A stretch of 64,000 bases of DNA from an uncultured Collinsella sp. (GCA_902495355.1 CABUWV010000001.1:156148-220147); one strand, 5' to 3'; positions 26,101-35,061 are shown, numbered from the stretch's first letter. A program made the numbers and translations. Notes: generated from the sequence alone by a model not told the origin.

Positions 26101-26141
26101 GGGGCGTCCGGATAGATTCGGGCGTCCCGCGTTCTCTTTTT
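26101..26141 (+). terminator. Intrinsic terminator after the M24 peptidase gene
   Basis: GGGGCGTCCG / CGGGCGTCCC pair over 10 bp with G-T wobbles, then CGCGTTCTCTTTTT. A perfect TATAAT at 26173-26178 just downstream may be the -10 box for efp, although the -35 is poor. Confidence 0.6.
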
Positions 26142-26235
26142 ATGCGCTCGCTGCAGGCGCCGTCTGCAAGTGTATAATTTCGGTCGTATGTAATTTGGAC
26201 GCTTGTGCGTTCTGCCCATAACAAGAAAGGTCGCT

Positions 26236-26799
26236 ATGCCTACCATTTCTACCGCCGACTTCAAGAACGGCCTCGGTCTCCGCATCAAGGACAAGGTCTA
26301 CACCATCGTCGAGTTCCAGCATGTCAAGCCGGGCAAGGGCGGCGCGTTTGTGCGCTACAAGACCCGCGACATCAAGAGCGGCCGCGTCGTCGAGAACACC
26401 TGCAACGCCGGCACCAAGTTCGAGAGCGTCATGCTCACCACCCGTGAGTTCCAGTACCTCTACAACGATGGCACCGACTACATCTTCATGGACAACGAGT
26501 CCTATGAGCAGGTTCCCGTTCCCGAGGACATGGTGGGCGAGAACTCCAAGTGGCTGCGCGAGAACGACGTCTGCCAGCTGCTCTTCGCCGACGATGAGCT
26601 CATGGGCGTGACCCCGCCGATGTTCATCGAGACCACCATCGTCCAGACCGACCCGGGCTTTAAGGGCGACACCGTCCAGGGTTCCACCAAGCCGGCCACG
26701 ATCGATACCGGCGCTGTCATCCAGGTTCCCATGTACCTCAACGAGGGCGAGGTCATCAAGGTTGACACCCGCGACGGCAAGTTCGTCTCCCGCGTCTAG
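26236..26799 (+). CDS. efp: Translation elongation factor P
   Basis: 187 residues, the standard size. Three domains: KOW-like N-terminal domain, OB domain and C-terminal domain ending VIKVDTRDGKFVSRV. The tip loop VKPGKGGAF carries the Lys (about residue 33) that many bacteria modify; the modifying enzyme is not in the window. EF-P rescues ribosomes at polyproline. Start ATG 26236 behind AGAAAGG. Followed by asp23-like and nusB genes. Confidence 0.95.
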   Translation: MPTISTADFKNGLGLRIKDKVYTIVEFQHVKPGKGGAFVRYKTRDIKSGRVVENTCNAGTKFESVMLTTREFQYLYNDGTDYIFMDNESYEQVPVPEDMVGENSKWLRENDVCQLLFADDELMGVTPPMFIETTIVQTDPGFKGDTVQGSTKPATIDTGAVIQVPMYLNEGEVIKVDTRDGKFVSRV

Positions 26800-26823
26800 C
26801 AACCAAATCTTCTAGGAGGACTC

Positions 26824-27186
26824 ATGCCCCAGGAAATCAAGATTGACGGCATCGGCATTTCGCCCGATGTTCTGACCGCCATCGTCTCGCGCGCCGTGTC
26901 CGATGTCGAGGGCATCGCCTCCGTTGGCGTCAAGGACCTTGCCACCAACCTTGTCTCCATGATGCTCTCGTCCAAGGCCCCGGCTTCCGAGCCGGCGGTC
27001 GAGGCCGAGGTCGTCGGCGACAAGCTCGCACTCACCGTGCGTGTCGTGGTGTTCTTTGGCTATCCGTTCAAGAAACTCGCCGAGGCTGTTCGCGCCGCCG
27101 TGGTCGCCGCCATCGATGCCCAGGTGGGCGTTGAGGTCGAGCGTGTTGACGTTTGCATCGACGGCCTCGTTTTCCCCAAGGAGTAA
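26824..27186 (+). CDS. Asp23/Gls24 family envelope stress protein
   Basis: 120 residues with the Asp23 domain: ISPDVLTAIVSRAVSDVEGIASVG at the N terminus and VEVERVDVCIDGLVF at the C terminus. Small DUF322-type proteins of this kind lie between efp and nusB in many Gram-positive genomes; some have a role in envelope stress, but this copy's role is unknown. AGGAGG ribosome site six bases before ATG. Confidence 0.88.
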   Translation: MPQEIKIDGIGISPDVLTAIVSRAVSDVEGIASVGVKDLATNLVSMMLSSKAPASEPAVEAEVVGDKLALTVRVVVFFGYPFKKLAEAVRAAVVAAIDAQVGVEVERVDVCIDGLVFPKE

Positions 27187-27189
27187 CCT

Positions 27190-27774
27190 TTGAGCCTTAA
27201 GGTTTATCGCGGGCGTACGCTTGCCCGCAGTCAGGCGCTGCAGCTGCTGTTCCAGGCCGAGGCCACGGACATCCCGCTCGAGCGCGTCCTCGAGGGTGAT
27301 TTCCTGATCTCGAAGGGTCCCCTCGACCCCTATGCGTTGGAGCTGTGCCGCGGTGCCTACGAGCATATCGACCGCATCGACTGCGCTCTGCGATCCGTTG
27401 CCAAGAACTGGGATCTTATGCGCATGCCCGGCGCCGACCGCAATCTGCTGCGTATCGCTGTTTACGAGATGCGTTTCCTCACCGACGAGGAGGTCTCGGA
27501 CGCCATCGTGATCAACGAGGCTGTCGAGCTTGCCAAGGCCTATGGCACCGACCAGTCCGCATCGTTCGTCAACGGCGTGCTGGGCAAGATCGCTCGCAGC
27601 GAGGAGCTGCCGGGCGAGGGCCTGTACCAGGAGCTGCTGGCCGAAGATCGCGCTCGCGAGGAGGCGCAGGCTGCCGAGGCTGCCGCCAAGGTTGCGGTTG
27701 CCCAGGCCGAGGCTGGCGTGCTGGCCGAGGATGCGGACGCCGCCGAGGCTGACATCGACTCCGTCGAGGAGTAG
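27190..27774 (+). CDS. nusB: Transcription antitermination factor NusB
   Basis: 194 residues. The NusB helical fold is recognisable from RSQALQLLFQAEAT, NWDLMRMPGADRNLLRIAVYEM and AIVINEAVELAKAYGTDQSASFVNGVLGKI. After about residue 145 there is an Ala/Glu-rich acidic tail absent from typical 140-residue NusB. TTG start at 27190 behind AAGGAG. It binds boxA RNA with S10 for rRNA antitermination. Confidence 0.92.
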   Translation: MSLKVYRGRTLARSQALQLLFQAEATDIPLERVLEGDFLISKGPLDPYALELCRGAYEHIDRIDCALRSVAKNWDLMRMPGADRNLLRIAVYEMRFLTDEEVSDAIVINEAVELAKAYGTDQSASFVNGVLGKIARSEELPGEGLYQELLAEDRAREEAQAAEAAAKVAVAQAEAGVLAEDADAAEADIDSVEE

Positions 27775-27776
27775 CC

Positions 27777-28016
27777 ATGCCAGAGGGTTCTGTCCGTAAC
27801 TTTGATGAGATTTCGGACCGTCTGGATCAGATCATCGCTACCGTTCGCTCCAAGGATACCTCCTTGGAGCGTTCGCTCGATTTGTTTGACGAAGCGATTG
27901 AGCTGGGCTCCCGCGCGGTCGATATGGTCGACAAGTTTGAGTTGACGCCGCGTGAGGCCGACAAGCTCGAGCAGGAATACGATGAGGATGCGGCAAACGA
28001 ATCCCAGGATAGCTAG
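27777..28016 (+). CDS. xseB: Exodeoxyribonuclease VII small subunit
   Basis: 79 residues, the typical size of XseB. NFDEISDRLDQIIATVRS and LERSLDLFDEAIELG match the family's helical hairpin. The large subunit gene xseA, which normally precedes it, is not in the window. Two bases after nusB, so probably co-translated. Confidence 0.85.
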   Translation: MPEGSVRNFDEISDRLDQIIATVRSKDTSLERSLDLFDEAIELGSRAVDMVDKFELTPREADKLEQEYDEDAANESQDS

Positions 28017-28051
28017 GCCGCATCTCCGGATACGAATGGTTGATGGCATTC

Positions 28052-28855
28052 ATGAAACGCGTGCGTCTTGATGACGAACTGATTTCACAGGGCATCTGCG
28101 CCGATCGCGCGGATGCCCTTCGCACTCTTATGGCCGGCTTGGTCTCGAGTGGCGGTGAGCGCTTAACTTCGCCGGGCCTTAAGGTGACCCCGGGCCTGCC
28201 GCTGCACGTGAAGGGGCGCATTCCCTATGTTGGCCGCGGCGGTCTTAAGCTCGAAGGCGCGCTTGATGCGTTTGGCATCAATCCGACGGGCCTTGCCTGT
28301 CTGGATGTGGGCTGCTCTACCGGCGGCTTTACCGATTGCCTGCTCAAGCGCGGAGCTGCGACCGTTGTCTCGGTGGACGTGGGTCGCGCCCAGTTCGATT
28401 GGTCGTTGCGTCAGGACGATCGCGTGACGCTGTATGAGCGCACAAACGTGACACAGCTGCCTGAGCTTGGCTATGCCGGCACCATCGACTTGGCTGTGTG
28501 TGATGTCTCGTTTACCAGCATCGCGAACATTATCGATGCGGTGCTGGCGTGCCTGGAGCCCACGGGTGCATTCTGCACGCTCGTAAAGCCGCAGTTTGAG
28601 GCTCCGGCGGCGCTGGTGGGCGAGGGCGGCATTGTGACCGATCCCGCCGTGCGCCGCGATACACTCGTGGCGGCGGTTGAACTCTTTGCTGCCAAGGGCC
28701 TGTTCCCGGTCGATGTGTGCGTGTCGCCCATTCATGGTGCCAAGGGCAACGTTGAGTTTTTCCTGTACGGCACGAGATTTGACCCCGGCGATCGCTCGCA
28801 AGACGAGCTGCAATCCCAGGTATCGGTTATGAGCGAGAAAGCTGCAACGCTATGA
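28052..28855 (+). CDS. tlyA: TlyA family rRNA 2'-O-methyltransferase
   Basis: About 267 residues. An N-terminal S4 domain (RVRLDDELISQGICADRADALRTL) is followed by an FtsJ/RrmJ-like methyltransferase domain: YVGRGGLKLEGALDAF, SAM-binding LDVGCSTGGFTDCLL, and later TLVKPQFEAP. Family members methylate C1409 of 16S and C1920 of 23S rRNA; the older name is hemolysin A. ATG 28052 (MKRVRLDDE) fits family N termini best; TTG/ATG codons just upstream are possible. Overlaps nadK by four bases. Confidence 0.9.
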   Translation: MKRVRLDDELISQGICADRADALRTLMAGLVSSGGERLTSPGLKVTPGLPLHVKGRIPYVGRGGLKLEGALDAFGINPTGLACLDVGCSTGGFTDCLLKRGAATVVSVDVGRAQFDWSLRQDDRVTLYERTNVTQLPELGYAGTIDLAVCDVSFTSIANIIDAVLACLEPTGAFCTLVKPQFEAPAALVGEGGIVTDPAVRRDTLVAAVELFAAKGLFPVDVCVSPIHGAKGNVEFFLYGTRFDPGDRSQDELQSQVSVMSEKAATL

Positions 28856-29712
28856 AGGTCTTTCTGGTTCCCAATTACTACAAGCAAGAGGCGGTCGAGA
28901 GCGGCCTGATGCTCGAGCTTTGGCTGACTCGCCAGGGCTATGAGGTCGCATGGGCTGCCGACCAGCGATCCAAGATTCAGAGCACGCCTGATATTGACGG
29001 CTCCGATCTGGTCATTACGCTCGGCGGCGACGGCACGTTGCTGCGCGCTGCCCGCATCCTCAACCATCGTGAGATTCCTATCCTCGGTCTTTCCTATGGT
29101 CACCTGGGTTTTTTAACTGCTGCGAGTCCCGAGGAGCGCGACATTCTGCAGGTCGTGAGCGACGCCCTGTCCGGCGAGCTGCATGTGAGCCGTCGCGCTA
29201 CCATCGCCGCGGATATCGTGTCCGTGCGCGAAGATGGTACGAAGGATGTCGTGCGCACCTTCGCCCTCAACGACATGGCGCTTACGCGCGGCCCCCTGTC
29301 CGATATGGTCGAGTTTGACATCACGGTGTCCGGTCACCATATCGACCGCCTACGCGGTGACGGTGTCGTCGTTTCGACGGCGACTGGTTCTACGGGTTAC
29401 GCGCTCAGCGCCGGTGGCCCCATCGTGAGCCCTGACTATACGGGCATGGTCTGCGTACCCATTGCGCCGCACACCATTCAAGCTCGCGCTTTCTTGACTT
29501 CGCCGAGCGATGTCGTCGAAATCTTTATGTCTGATGACCGTCCGAGCGTTCCGGCGATCGCTATCGATGGACAGTTTATTACCTGCGACGGCACGGTCGA
29601 GAGCGTGGCCGTGCGCCGAGGCCCCGGCGATGTGCTGCTGCTCGACTACGGCCCCGAGAGTTTTTACAACTCGGTGAGCCGCGTATTCTACGGAGTCCGC
29701 CATGATCGATGA
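28852..29712 (+). CDS. nadK: NAD kinase
   Basis: 286 residues. GGDGT in ITLGGDGTLLRAAR (about 60-73), the NE-like region FALNDMALTRG, and the Gly-rich TGSTGYALSAGGPIV motif are present. It phosphorylates NAD+ to NADP+. Start overlaps the tlyA stop and its end overlaps recN by 11 bases, giving the conserved tlyA-nadK-recN order. Confidence 0.95.
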   Translation: MKVFLVPNYYKQEAVESGLMLELWLTRQGYEVAWAADQRSKIQSTPDIDGSDLVITLGGDGTLLRAARILNHREIPILGLSYGHLGFLTAASPEERDILQVVSDALSGELHVSRRATIAADIVSVREDGTKDVVRTFALNDMALTRGPLSDMVEFDITVSGHHIDRLRGDGVVVSTATGSTGYALSAGGPIVSPDYTGMVCVPIAPHTIQARAFLTSPSDVVEIFMSDDRPSVPAIAIDGQFITCDGTVESVAVRRGPGDVLLLDYGPESFYNSVSRVFYGVRHDR

Positions 29713-31330
29713 GCTGCAGGTTTCTAACATTGCACTCATTCGCGAGGCGACGCTGGTGCCGAGTGCCGGCCTGACTGTCCTGACTGGCGAGACCGGCGCC
29801 GGCAAGACCGCGCTGCTCTCGGCCCTCAAACTTATTTTGGGCGAGCGCGCGGATTCGTCGACGGTGCGCGAGGGCGAGGCGCTCGCGAGCGTCGAGGCAC
29901 GACTCTTCGACGGGCCGCACGACACGGAAGGGTTCACCGTACAGCGCAGCCTTTCTGCCGAGGGCCGCAGCCGCGTGAAGATTGACGGGCGCATCGCCAG
30001 TGTGCGCGAGCTTTCGGAGCGCGTTGGCGTGATGATGGATTTGTGCGGTCAGCACGAGCACCAACGCTTGCTCGATCCGGCACATCACGTTGCGATGGTC
30101 GATGCGTGGGCGGGGCGCTCTGCGCTCGAGGCACTCGAGCACTACCGTGCTTGCTTTAAGGCTTCGCGCGCTGCCGCTAAGGAGGTTCGACGTGTCGAAG
30201 AGACCTCGCGTGCGCAGGGGAGCCGCGTCGAGGAAGCACGCTTTGCGCTCGAGCGCATCGGCGAGGTCGACCCCAAACCGGGCGAGTATGAGGAACTCGA
30301 GGAACTGCTGCCGCGCTCCGAACATGCCGAGGTACTGGTTGCCACGGCTAACGATGCCCATGCATCGCTTGCCTCTGAAGGGGGAGCGCTCGATGCCGTG
30401 AACAGCGCCGTGGCAGAGCTTTCCCGAATGGCTACCGTCGATCGCAAACTCGGCGACATTGCCGATGCACTTTCGGATGCCTGTATCTCCCTTGAGGATT
30501 GCGCGAACGAACTTCGTGCCTATCGCGATGGCGTCGCCTTCGATCCGCGCGAGCTCGCTCGCATGCGTGAGCGGTATTCCGACCTCAAGGGCCTGCTGCG
30601 TCAGTGGGGTCCTACCATGGACGATGTTTTTGCCATGCGCGATCGCTCGCAAGAGCTGCTGTCCCTGGTCGATGATGGCGATGAGCAGATCAAAAAGGCG
30701 CGTGAGGCACTCGGGAGCGCTGAGCGCGAGTTGTTTACCGCTGCCAAGGCACTTAAGCGCGCTCGCAATACGGCGGCCCCGCGCTTCTGCCACGAGGTTG
30801 GCCGCCAGATGGCTCGCCTGGAAATGGGCGGCGCCGAGCTCGTCTGGGAGTCGCGCGATCTTCCCCGTGCTGAGTGGACGCCCGTTGGTCCTTCGAGCTA
30901 CGAGCTGCTATACCGTAGCGGTGCCGGTTTGACGCCGCGTCCCCTGCGTCGAATTGCGTCGGGCGGCGAGCTCAGCCGCGTCATGTTGGCAAGCAAAGTT
31001 GTCCTCGGTAATGCGGACGGTGTCGATACGCTTGTGTTTGACGAGGTCGATGCTGGTGTCGGTGGCTCCACGGCGCGTGCACTCGCGGGCGTGCTGGCAG
31101 ATCTCGCCGCTACGCATCAGGTGATTGTCGTAACCCACTTGGCGCAGGTCGCCGTCATGGCCGACAAGCATTATGTCGTCAGCAAGGAACCGGGCGATGT
31201 TCCCCAGACGCATTTGGACGAGGTAACCGGCGAAGCGCGTATCGCCGAGATCGCCCGCATGTTGAGCGGCGATCAGTCCGAGGCAAGCTTGGTCCACGCA
31301 AAGCAGATGCTCGAAGAAGCTCGAGGTTAG
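29702..31330 (+). CDS. recN: DNA repair protein RecN
   Basis: 542-residue SMC-like ATPase for double-strand break repair. Walker A TGETGAGKTALLSAL (about 30-44), long central coiled-coil region, signature RIASGGELSRVMLA and Walker B DTLVFDEVDAGVGG, then QVIVVTHLAQVAVMADKHY. Slightly short in the coiled-coil relative to the usual 550-570 residues, but nothing essential is missing. Confidence 0.95.
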   Translation: MIDELQVSNIALIREATLVPSAGLTVLTGETGAGKTALLSALKLILGERADSSTVREGEALASVEARLFDGPHDTEGFTVQRSLSAEGRSRVKIDGRIASVRELSERVGVMMDLCGQHEHQRLLDPAHHVAMVDAWAGRSALEALEHYRACFKASRAAAKEVRRVEETSRAQGSRVEEARFALERIGEVDPKPGEYEELEELLPRSEHAEVLVATANDAHASLASEGGALDAVNSAVAELSRMATVDRKLGDIADALSDACISLEDCANELRAYRDGVAFDPRELARMRERYSDLKGLLRQWGPTMDDVFAMRDRSQELLSLVDDGDEQIKKAREALGSAERELFTAAKALKRARNTAAPRFCHEVGRQMARLEMGGAELVWESRDLPRAEWTPVGPSSYELLYRSGAGLTPRPLRRIASGGELSRVMLASKVVLGNADGVDTLVFDEVDAGVGGSTARALAGVLADLAATHQVIVVTHLAQVAVMADKHYVVSKEPGDVPQTHLDEVTGEARIAEIARMLSGDQSEASLVHAKQMLEEARG

Positions 31331-31348
31331 GTCGTATCAGCGGTGTTG

Positions 31349-31381
31349 GTGGGACAAAATAGACTGAAATTTTTGTCCCAC
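31349..31381. terminator. Bidirectional hairpin between recN and the RpiR-type regulator
   Basis: Perfect 11-bp stem GTGGGACAAAA / TTTTGTCCCAC between convergent genes, with A and T tracts within the stem. The same 11-mer TTTTGTCCCAC occurs alone at 14738-14748 after rarA. Confidence 0.75.
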
Positions 31382-31389
31382 TACGCGTT

Positions 31390-32247
31390 TTACTCCACAA
31401 CCTTATCCGGCTGGATGAGCTCCTCGTAGTAGCTGATATGCTCACGCGCGTCTTCAATCTCGGGCAGCAGGAAGTTGTAGATGACTTCGATGATCATCGT
31501 GGCGCTGATCTTGGAGAACGCAAAGTCGCCCGTCGTCAGCAGCGCTTCGTGGTTGACGGTATTAAAAGTGTAGTCTGCCAGGCGCGCGAGCGGGGATTTG
31601 CTGTCACTGCTGATGACGACTACGGTTGCGCCGCAGTTGCGAGCCGCTTTTGCCATGCGATTCAGTCGGCGCGATTTACCGGAGTTTGAGATTAGCACGA
31701 TGACGTCACCCGGGCGTAACGTGAGCGCAAAGCCGATTGATGTCTCGCTAATGGTGCTCGCCATGCAGCGCAGGCCCAGCTGCGAAAACTTAAACGTCGC
31801 ATCGAGCGCGACCGCGTTCGTATTGCCCACGGCTGCAAACTCAATAACCCCTGCATGCTTAAAGGCATGCACAACAGCCGCCAGCGTATCGTGGTCGATT
31901 CCGTCGATGGTCGCATTAAGCTCGCTTACCTTGGCAGCCAGGATGTTCTTGAGGCTCTGCTCCATATTGTCGAGCGAGACCTCGTCGGTCAGGCCCTCGT
32001 TGCGCTGGCTTTCCAAATCCCTCGCCAACGAAAACTGAAAGCTGCGGAAGCTACCAAAGCCCAGCTTGCGGCAGAAGCGCGAAACGGTCGCTTCGGACGT
32101 GGCAGCGGCGCGCGAGAGCTGAGCCGCCGTGAGGCGTGGCGCCTCGGACTGGTGCTCCAATATATAGTCGACAATGCGCTGCTCGGACTCGCTGTATCCC
32201 TGGTGGGTACTAATGAGGGAAAGTGCGCTTTTGCTACTATCGGTCAT
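31390..32247 (-). CDS. MurR/RpiR family transcriptional regulator
   Basis: 285 residues. The N-terminal RpiR helix-turn-helix domain includes LTAAQLSRAAATSEATVSRFCRKLGF. The C-terminal SIS sugar-phosphate-binding domain includes DVIVLISNSGKSRRLNRMAK. Such regulators sense phosphosugars. It is divergent from the fructose-type PTS gene, with a 272-bp shared promoter region, and probably controls it. ATG 32247 has AGGAG seven bases upstream; the longer frame is rejected. Confidence 0.88.
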   Translation of the reverse strand: MTDSSKSALSLISTHQGYSESEQRIVDYILEHQSEAPRLTAAQLSRAAATSEATVSRFCRKLGFGSFRSFQFSLARDLESQRNEGLTDEVSLDNMEQSLKNILAAKVSELNATIDGIDHDTLAAVVHAFKHAGVIEFAAVGNTNAVALDATFKFSQLGLRCMASTISETSIGFALTLRPGDVIVLISNSGKSRRLNRMAKAARNCGATVVVISSDSKSPLARLADYTFNTVNHEALLTTGDFAFSKISATMIIEVIYNFLLPEIEDAREHISYYEELIQPDKVVE

Positions 32248-32519
32248 GGATGGCTCCTGGTTGGCATGAAAATCTAACTTGATTTGCAATGCCATAGTAT
32301 ACGGGCATTTTCAATTACAAGATACACCTTGCCGTTTCAAGTGTTGATGGTAAACTTTCACTTGCCGTTTACGGTTATGAAAGAACCTTTCACCGGAGAA
32401 TTGCGCCTTGTCTCTTCTCACGCGGACGGTAGGTTGGTATCTTTCAAGTGTGGAAAAACGCGCATCGAAGCGCGTGTAGGGGAGCGCCCGCGGGCGCTGT
32501 ACTCAAGAAGGAGGGACAC
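32248..32519. promoter_or_regulatory. Shared regulatory region of the RpiR-type regulator and fruA, with repeated CTTTCA sites
   Basis: 272 bp without a gene. TGAAAG-AAC-CTTTCA (32378-32392) is a perfect 6-bp inverted repeat and a candidate operator. Further direct copies of CTTTCA lie at 32355 and 32441, and GTTTCAAG at 32335. These could be sites for the divergent regulator; promoters are not clear by eye. Confidence 0.4.
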
Positions 32520-34523
32520 ATGGCTAAGTTTGACATCATCGCCGCGACCGGTTGTCCGACCGGCATTGCGCACACCTTCATGGCGAAGGAGGCGCTGGAG
32601 AAGGCAGCTGCCGAGCGCGGTCTGACCATTAAGGTCGAGACTCATGGCCAGGTCGGTGTCGAGAACGAGCTCACCAAGAGTGAGATCGCTGGTGCCAAGG
32701 CCGTCGTCGTCGCAGCCGACAAGGATGTCCAGGCTGAGCGTTTCGCCGGCAAGCCCATGGTTTCCGTTGGTGTTTCCAAGGCCCTGTCCGTTGAGGCCGC
32801 CGGTAAGCTGATTGACCGCGCGCTCGCCGCCAAGGGTGACGACACGGTTGCGGCTGCTGCCGATGTCGAGGACGAGGTCGAGGAGAAGGAGTCCATCGGC
32901 CACATCATCTACAAGCACCTCATGAACGGCGTCAGCCACATGCTGGTCTTCGTCGTTGCCGGTGGTGTTCTGACCGCCGTCTCGTTCCTGTGGGGCATTA
33001 CGTCCTTCGATTCGACGGCGTCTGACTACAACAGCTTTGCTGCGATGCTCAAGATCATCGGCGGCATCGCCATGAACCTCATGGTTCCGGTGCTTTCCGC
33101 CTACATCGCCGAATCCATCGGCAAGCGCCCGGCGCTCGTCCCCGGCTTTGTTGCCGGTATGATCGCCATCCAGGGCCTGCCTGTTAACGCCGAGACCGGC
33201 ATGATCGACGCCGGCGGCGCCGGCGTGGGCTTCGGCTTCCTGGGCGGCATCGTCGGCGGCTTCCTCGCCGGTTATGTCATCCTGCTGCTCGAGAAGGTCT
33301 TTGCCGGTCTGCCCAAGAACCTGGACGGCCTCAAGGCTATCTTCCTGTACCCGCTGTTCTCGACGGCCATCGTCGGCCTGGTCATGCTCGGCATTTCCGG
33401 GCCCATGGCTGCCATCAACACCGCCATGATGGACTTCCTCAAGGGCCTGTCCGCCTCTGGCGCCGTTGTCCTGGGTCTTGCCATTGGCTGCATGTGCGCC
33501 TTTGACATGGGCGGCCCGGTCAACAAGGCTGCTTACGTCACTGGTACCGCTATGCTCACCGAGGCTCTGGCCGCCGGTGTTGGCACCGACACTTACAACT
33601 TCGGCACCAACTTCATGGCTGCCGTCTCCGCCGCTTGCATCGTTCCGCCGCTGATCACCACCTTCGCCGTCGTTGTCGGCAAGAAGTACTTCAGCCAGGA
33701 GGACCATGACGCCGGTGTCGTCAACCTCATCCTTGGTTGCACCCACATCACCGAGGGCGCCATTCCGTTCATGACCAAGAACATCTGGCCCGTCATGCCC
33801 ATCATGATGCTCGGTTCCTCTATCGCTTCGATCCTGACCATTATGTTCAACGTTCACGATCCGGCGCCTCACGGTGGCTTCCTGGTCCTGCCCGTTGTCG
33901 AGAACGGTCCGCTGTGGGTCCTCGCGATCCTCATCGGCGCTGTGGTCGGTGGCATCCTGTTCGTAGCCTTCAAGAAGTACGACTTCGAGAAGAACCAGAA
34001 GGCCGCTCCTGCAGCCAAGCCGGTTGAGGCCCCCAAGGCCGCTGCCGTAGAGGCCCCCAAGGCCGAGGCTGCCGACTTCGTGAAGGTCGAGAATGTCTTT
34101 GTCGCCGAGGACTTCGCTTCTCGTGACGAGGCTCTGAGCTTCGTTTCCAACCAGGCCGTCAAGGCCGGTATCGCCAGCGACGCCGACGCCGTGATGAACG
34201 CCTTCCTGGCCCGCGAGGCCGAGGGCACCACGGGCATGATGGAGGGCTTCGCTATCCCGCATGCCAAGTCCGATGCCATTACCGAGGCTGCCGTCATCGT
34301 CGTCAAGGACGAGTCCGGCGTGACCGGTTGGGACACCATGGACGGCGCTCCCGTCAACGTGGCTATTGCCCTGCTCATCCCCGGCGCCCAGGCCGGAACC
34401 ACGCACCTCAAGATCCTGTCCAAGGTCGCCGAGGCGCTCATGGACGAGGACTTCCGTGCCACCGTCAAGGGTTCCACCGACGCCGCCGAGATCGCCAAGA
34501 CGATCAACGCCCGCTTGGTCTAA
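32520..34523 (+). CDS. fruA: PTS fructose transporter subunit IIBCA
   Basis: 667-residue three-domain enzyme II. IIB-fructose domain first, with the phospho-Cys in AATGCPTGIAHTFMA (Cys12). Then a polytopic IIC domain (about 125-480) with sugar-pocket sequence such as CTHITEGAIPF. An Ala/Pro/Lys linker (about 492-520) leads to a IIA domain with the phospho-His in FAIPHAKSD (His581). It imports fructose as fructose 1-phosphate. ATG 32520 has AGGAGG seven bases upstream. Works with HPr (35062), enzyme I (35459) and the 1-phosphofructokinases downstream. Confidence 0.92.
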   Translation: MAKFDIIAATGCPTGIAHTFMAKEALEKAAAERGLTIKVETHGQVGVENELTKSEIAGAKAVVVAADKDVQAERFAGKPMVSVGVSKALSVEAAGKLIDRALAAKGDDTVAAAADVEDEVEEKESIGHIIYKHLMNGVSHMLVFVVAGGVLTAVSFLWGITSFDSTASDYNSFAAMLKIIGGIAMNLMVPVLSAYIAESIGKRPALVPGFVAGMIAIQGLPVNAETGMIDAGGAGVGFGFLGGIVGGFLAGYVILLLEKVFAGLPKNLDGLKAIFLYPLFSTAIVGLVMLGISGPMAAINTAMMDFLKGLSASGAVVLGLAIGCMCAFDMGGPVNKAAYVTGTAMLTEALAAGVGTDTYNFGTNFMAAVSAACIVPPLITTFAVVVGKKYFSQEDHDAGVVNLILGCTHITEGAIPFMTKNIWPVMPIMMLGSSIASILTIMFNVHDPAPHGGFLVLPVVENGPLWVLAILIGAVVGGILFVAFKKYDFEKNQKAAPAAKPVEAPKAAAVEAPKAEAADFVKVENVFVAEDFASRDEALSFVSNQAVKAGIASDADAVMNAFLAREAEGTTGMMEGFAIPHAKSDAITEAAVIVVKDESGVTGWDTMDGAPVNVAIALLIPGAQAGTTHLKILSKVAEALMDEDFRATVKGSTDAAEIAKTINARLV

Positions 34524-34559
34524 TTCCACGGTACGCGAATAACATCGCCCCCTGTATAT

Positions 34560-34596
34560 AAGGCGGAGCCCCTCTCCAGGGCCTCCGCCTTTTTTC
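34560..34596 (+). terminator. Intrinsic terminator after fruA
   Basis: Stem AAGGCGGAG-CC / GG-CCTCCGCCTT with loop CCTCTCCA region and seven T. Confidence 0.88.
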
Positions 34597-34606
34597 TATC
34601 CCTCCC

Positions 34607-34679
34607 ATAAGTTGCGGTGAAATAGGGACTGTTTAAACGATTCAACCCCAAATTCAGTCCCTATTTCACCGCAACTTAT
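34607..34679. repeat. Perfect 25-bp inverted repeat with 23-bp loop
   Basis: Left arm 34607-34631 begins ATAAGTTGCGGTGAAATAGG; right arm 34655-34679 is its exact reverse complement. It sits after the fruA terminator and has no coding potential. Such long perfect arms suggest a mobile palindromic element or a recombination product rather than an ordinary terminator. The following stretch to about 34845 shows no convincing gene. Confidence 0.75.
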
Positions 34680-34845
34680 AAAAGGGCATAGAGGGAGCTG
34701 CCCATCGAGTCTTTGTCGCGAACAGTTCATCAGCCAGAATTCCTTTCAGCCGACATTACTTTGGACCGACCGAGTTTCCGCAGCCTGCTCGCCCACAGAG
34801 GGCCGGGCGCGGCCTGTGAGATTTATCGCGAGTTCCGCACGCAAA

Positions 34846-34868
34846 GGAAAGCACTTAATGTGCTTTCC
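34846..34868. repeat. Perfect 9-bp hairpin in the gap before ptsH
   Basis: GGAAAGCAC-TTAAT-GTGCTTTCC, no T tract. It lies in the 538-bp gap between fruA and ptsH; function unknown, possibly an operator or RNA stem. Confidence 0.4.
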
Positions 34869-35010
34869 GTCTTGCGCAGGACTGTAGAGCAGCAAACTTA
34901 ATCGCCCCGCCCGGCGAGCAAGCGGAAGACAAACACATCTGTCCAATAATTCGTCTGAAACATAATGAAAAACCGTTTGATGTGAGTTAATATAAACAAC
35001 GTCGTGAATC

Positions 35011-35058
35011 TGACTCCTGCCACATGCATGACAGGGGTTAAACACAAAAAAGGAGTCA
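35011..35058 (+). promoter_or_regulatory. Possible RNA structure masking the ptsH ribosome-binding site
   Basis: TGACTCC at 35011-35017 is the exact complement of GGAGTCA at 35052-35058, which contains the ptsH Shine-Dalgarno GGAG. A competing stem CCTG/CAGG overlaps the first arm. Together they could give alternative structures that set HPr translation. Confidence 0.35.
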
Positions 35059-35061
35059 ACT

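Noticed and set aside
32418..34529. 703-codon open frame antisense to fruA
   Set aside because: Shadow of the PTS gene; composition is that of reversed codons.
34713..34901. 62-codon open frame in the gap before ptsH
   Set aside because: No ribosome site, no recognisable motif, and a perfect hairpin lies inside it.
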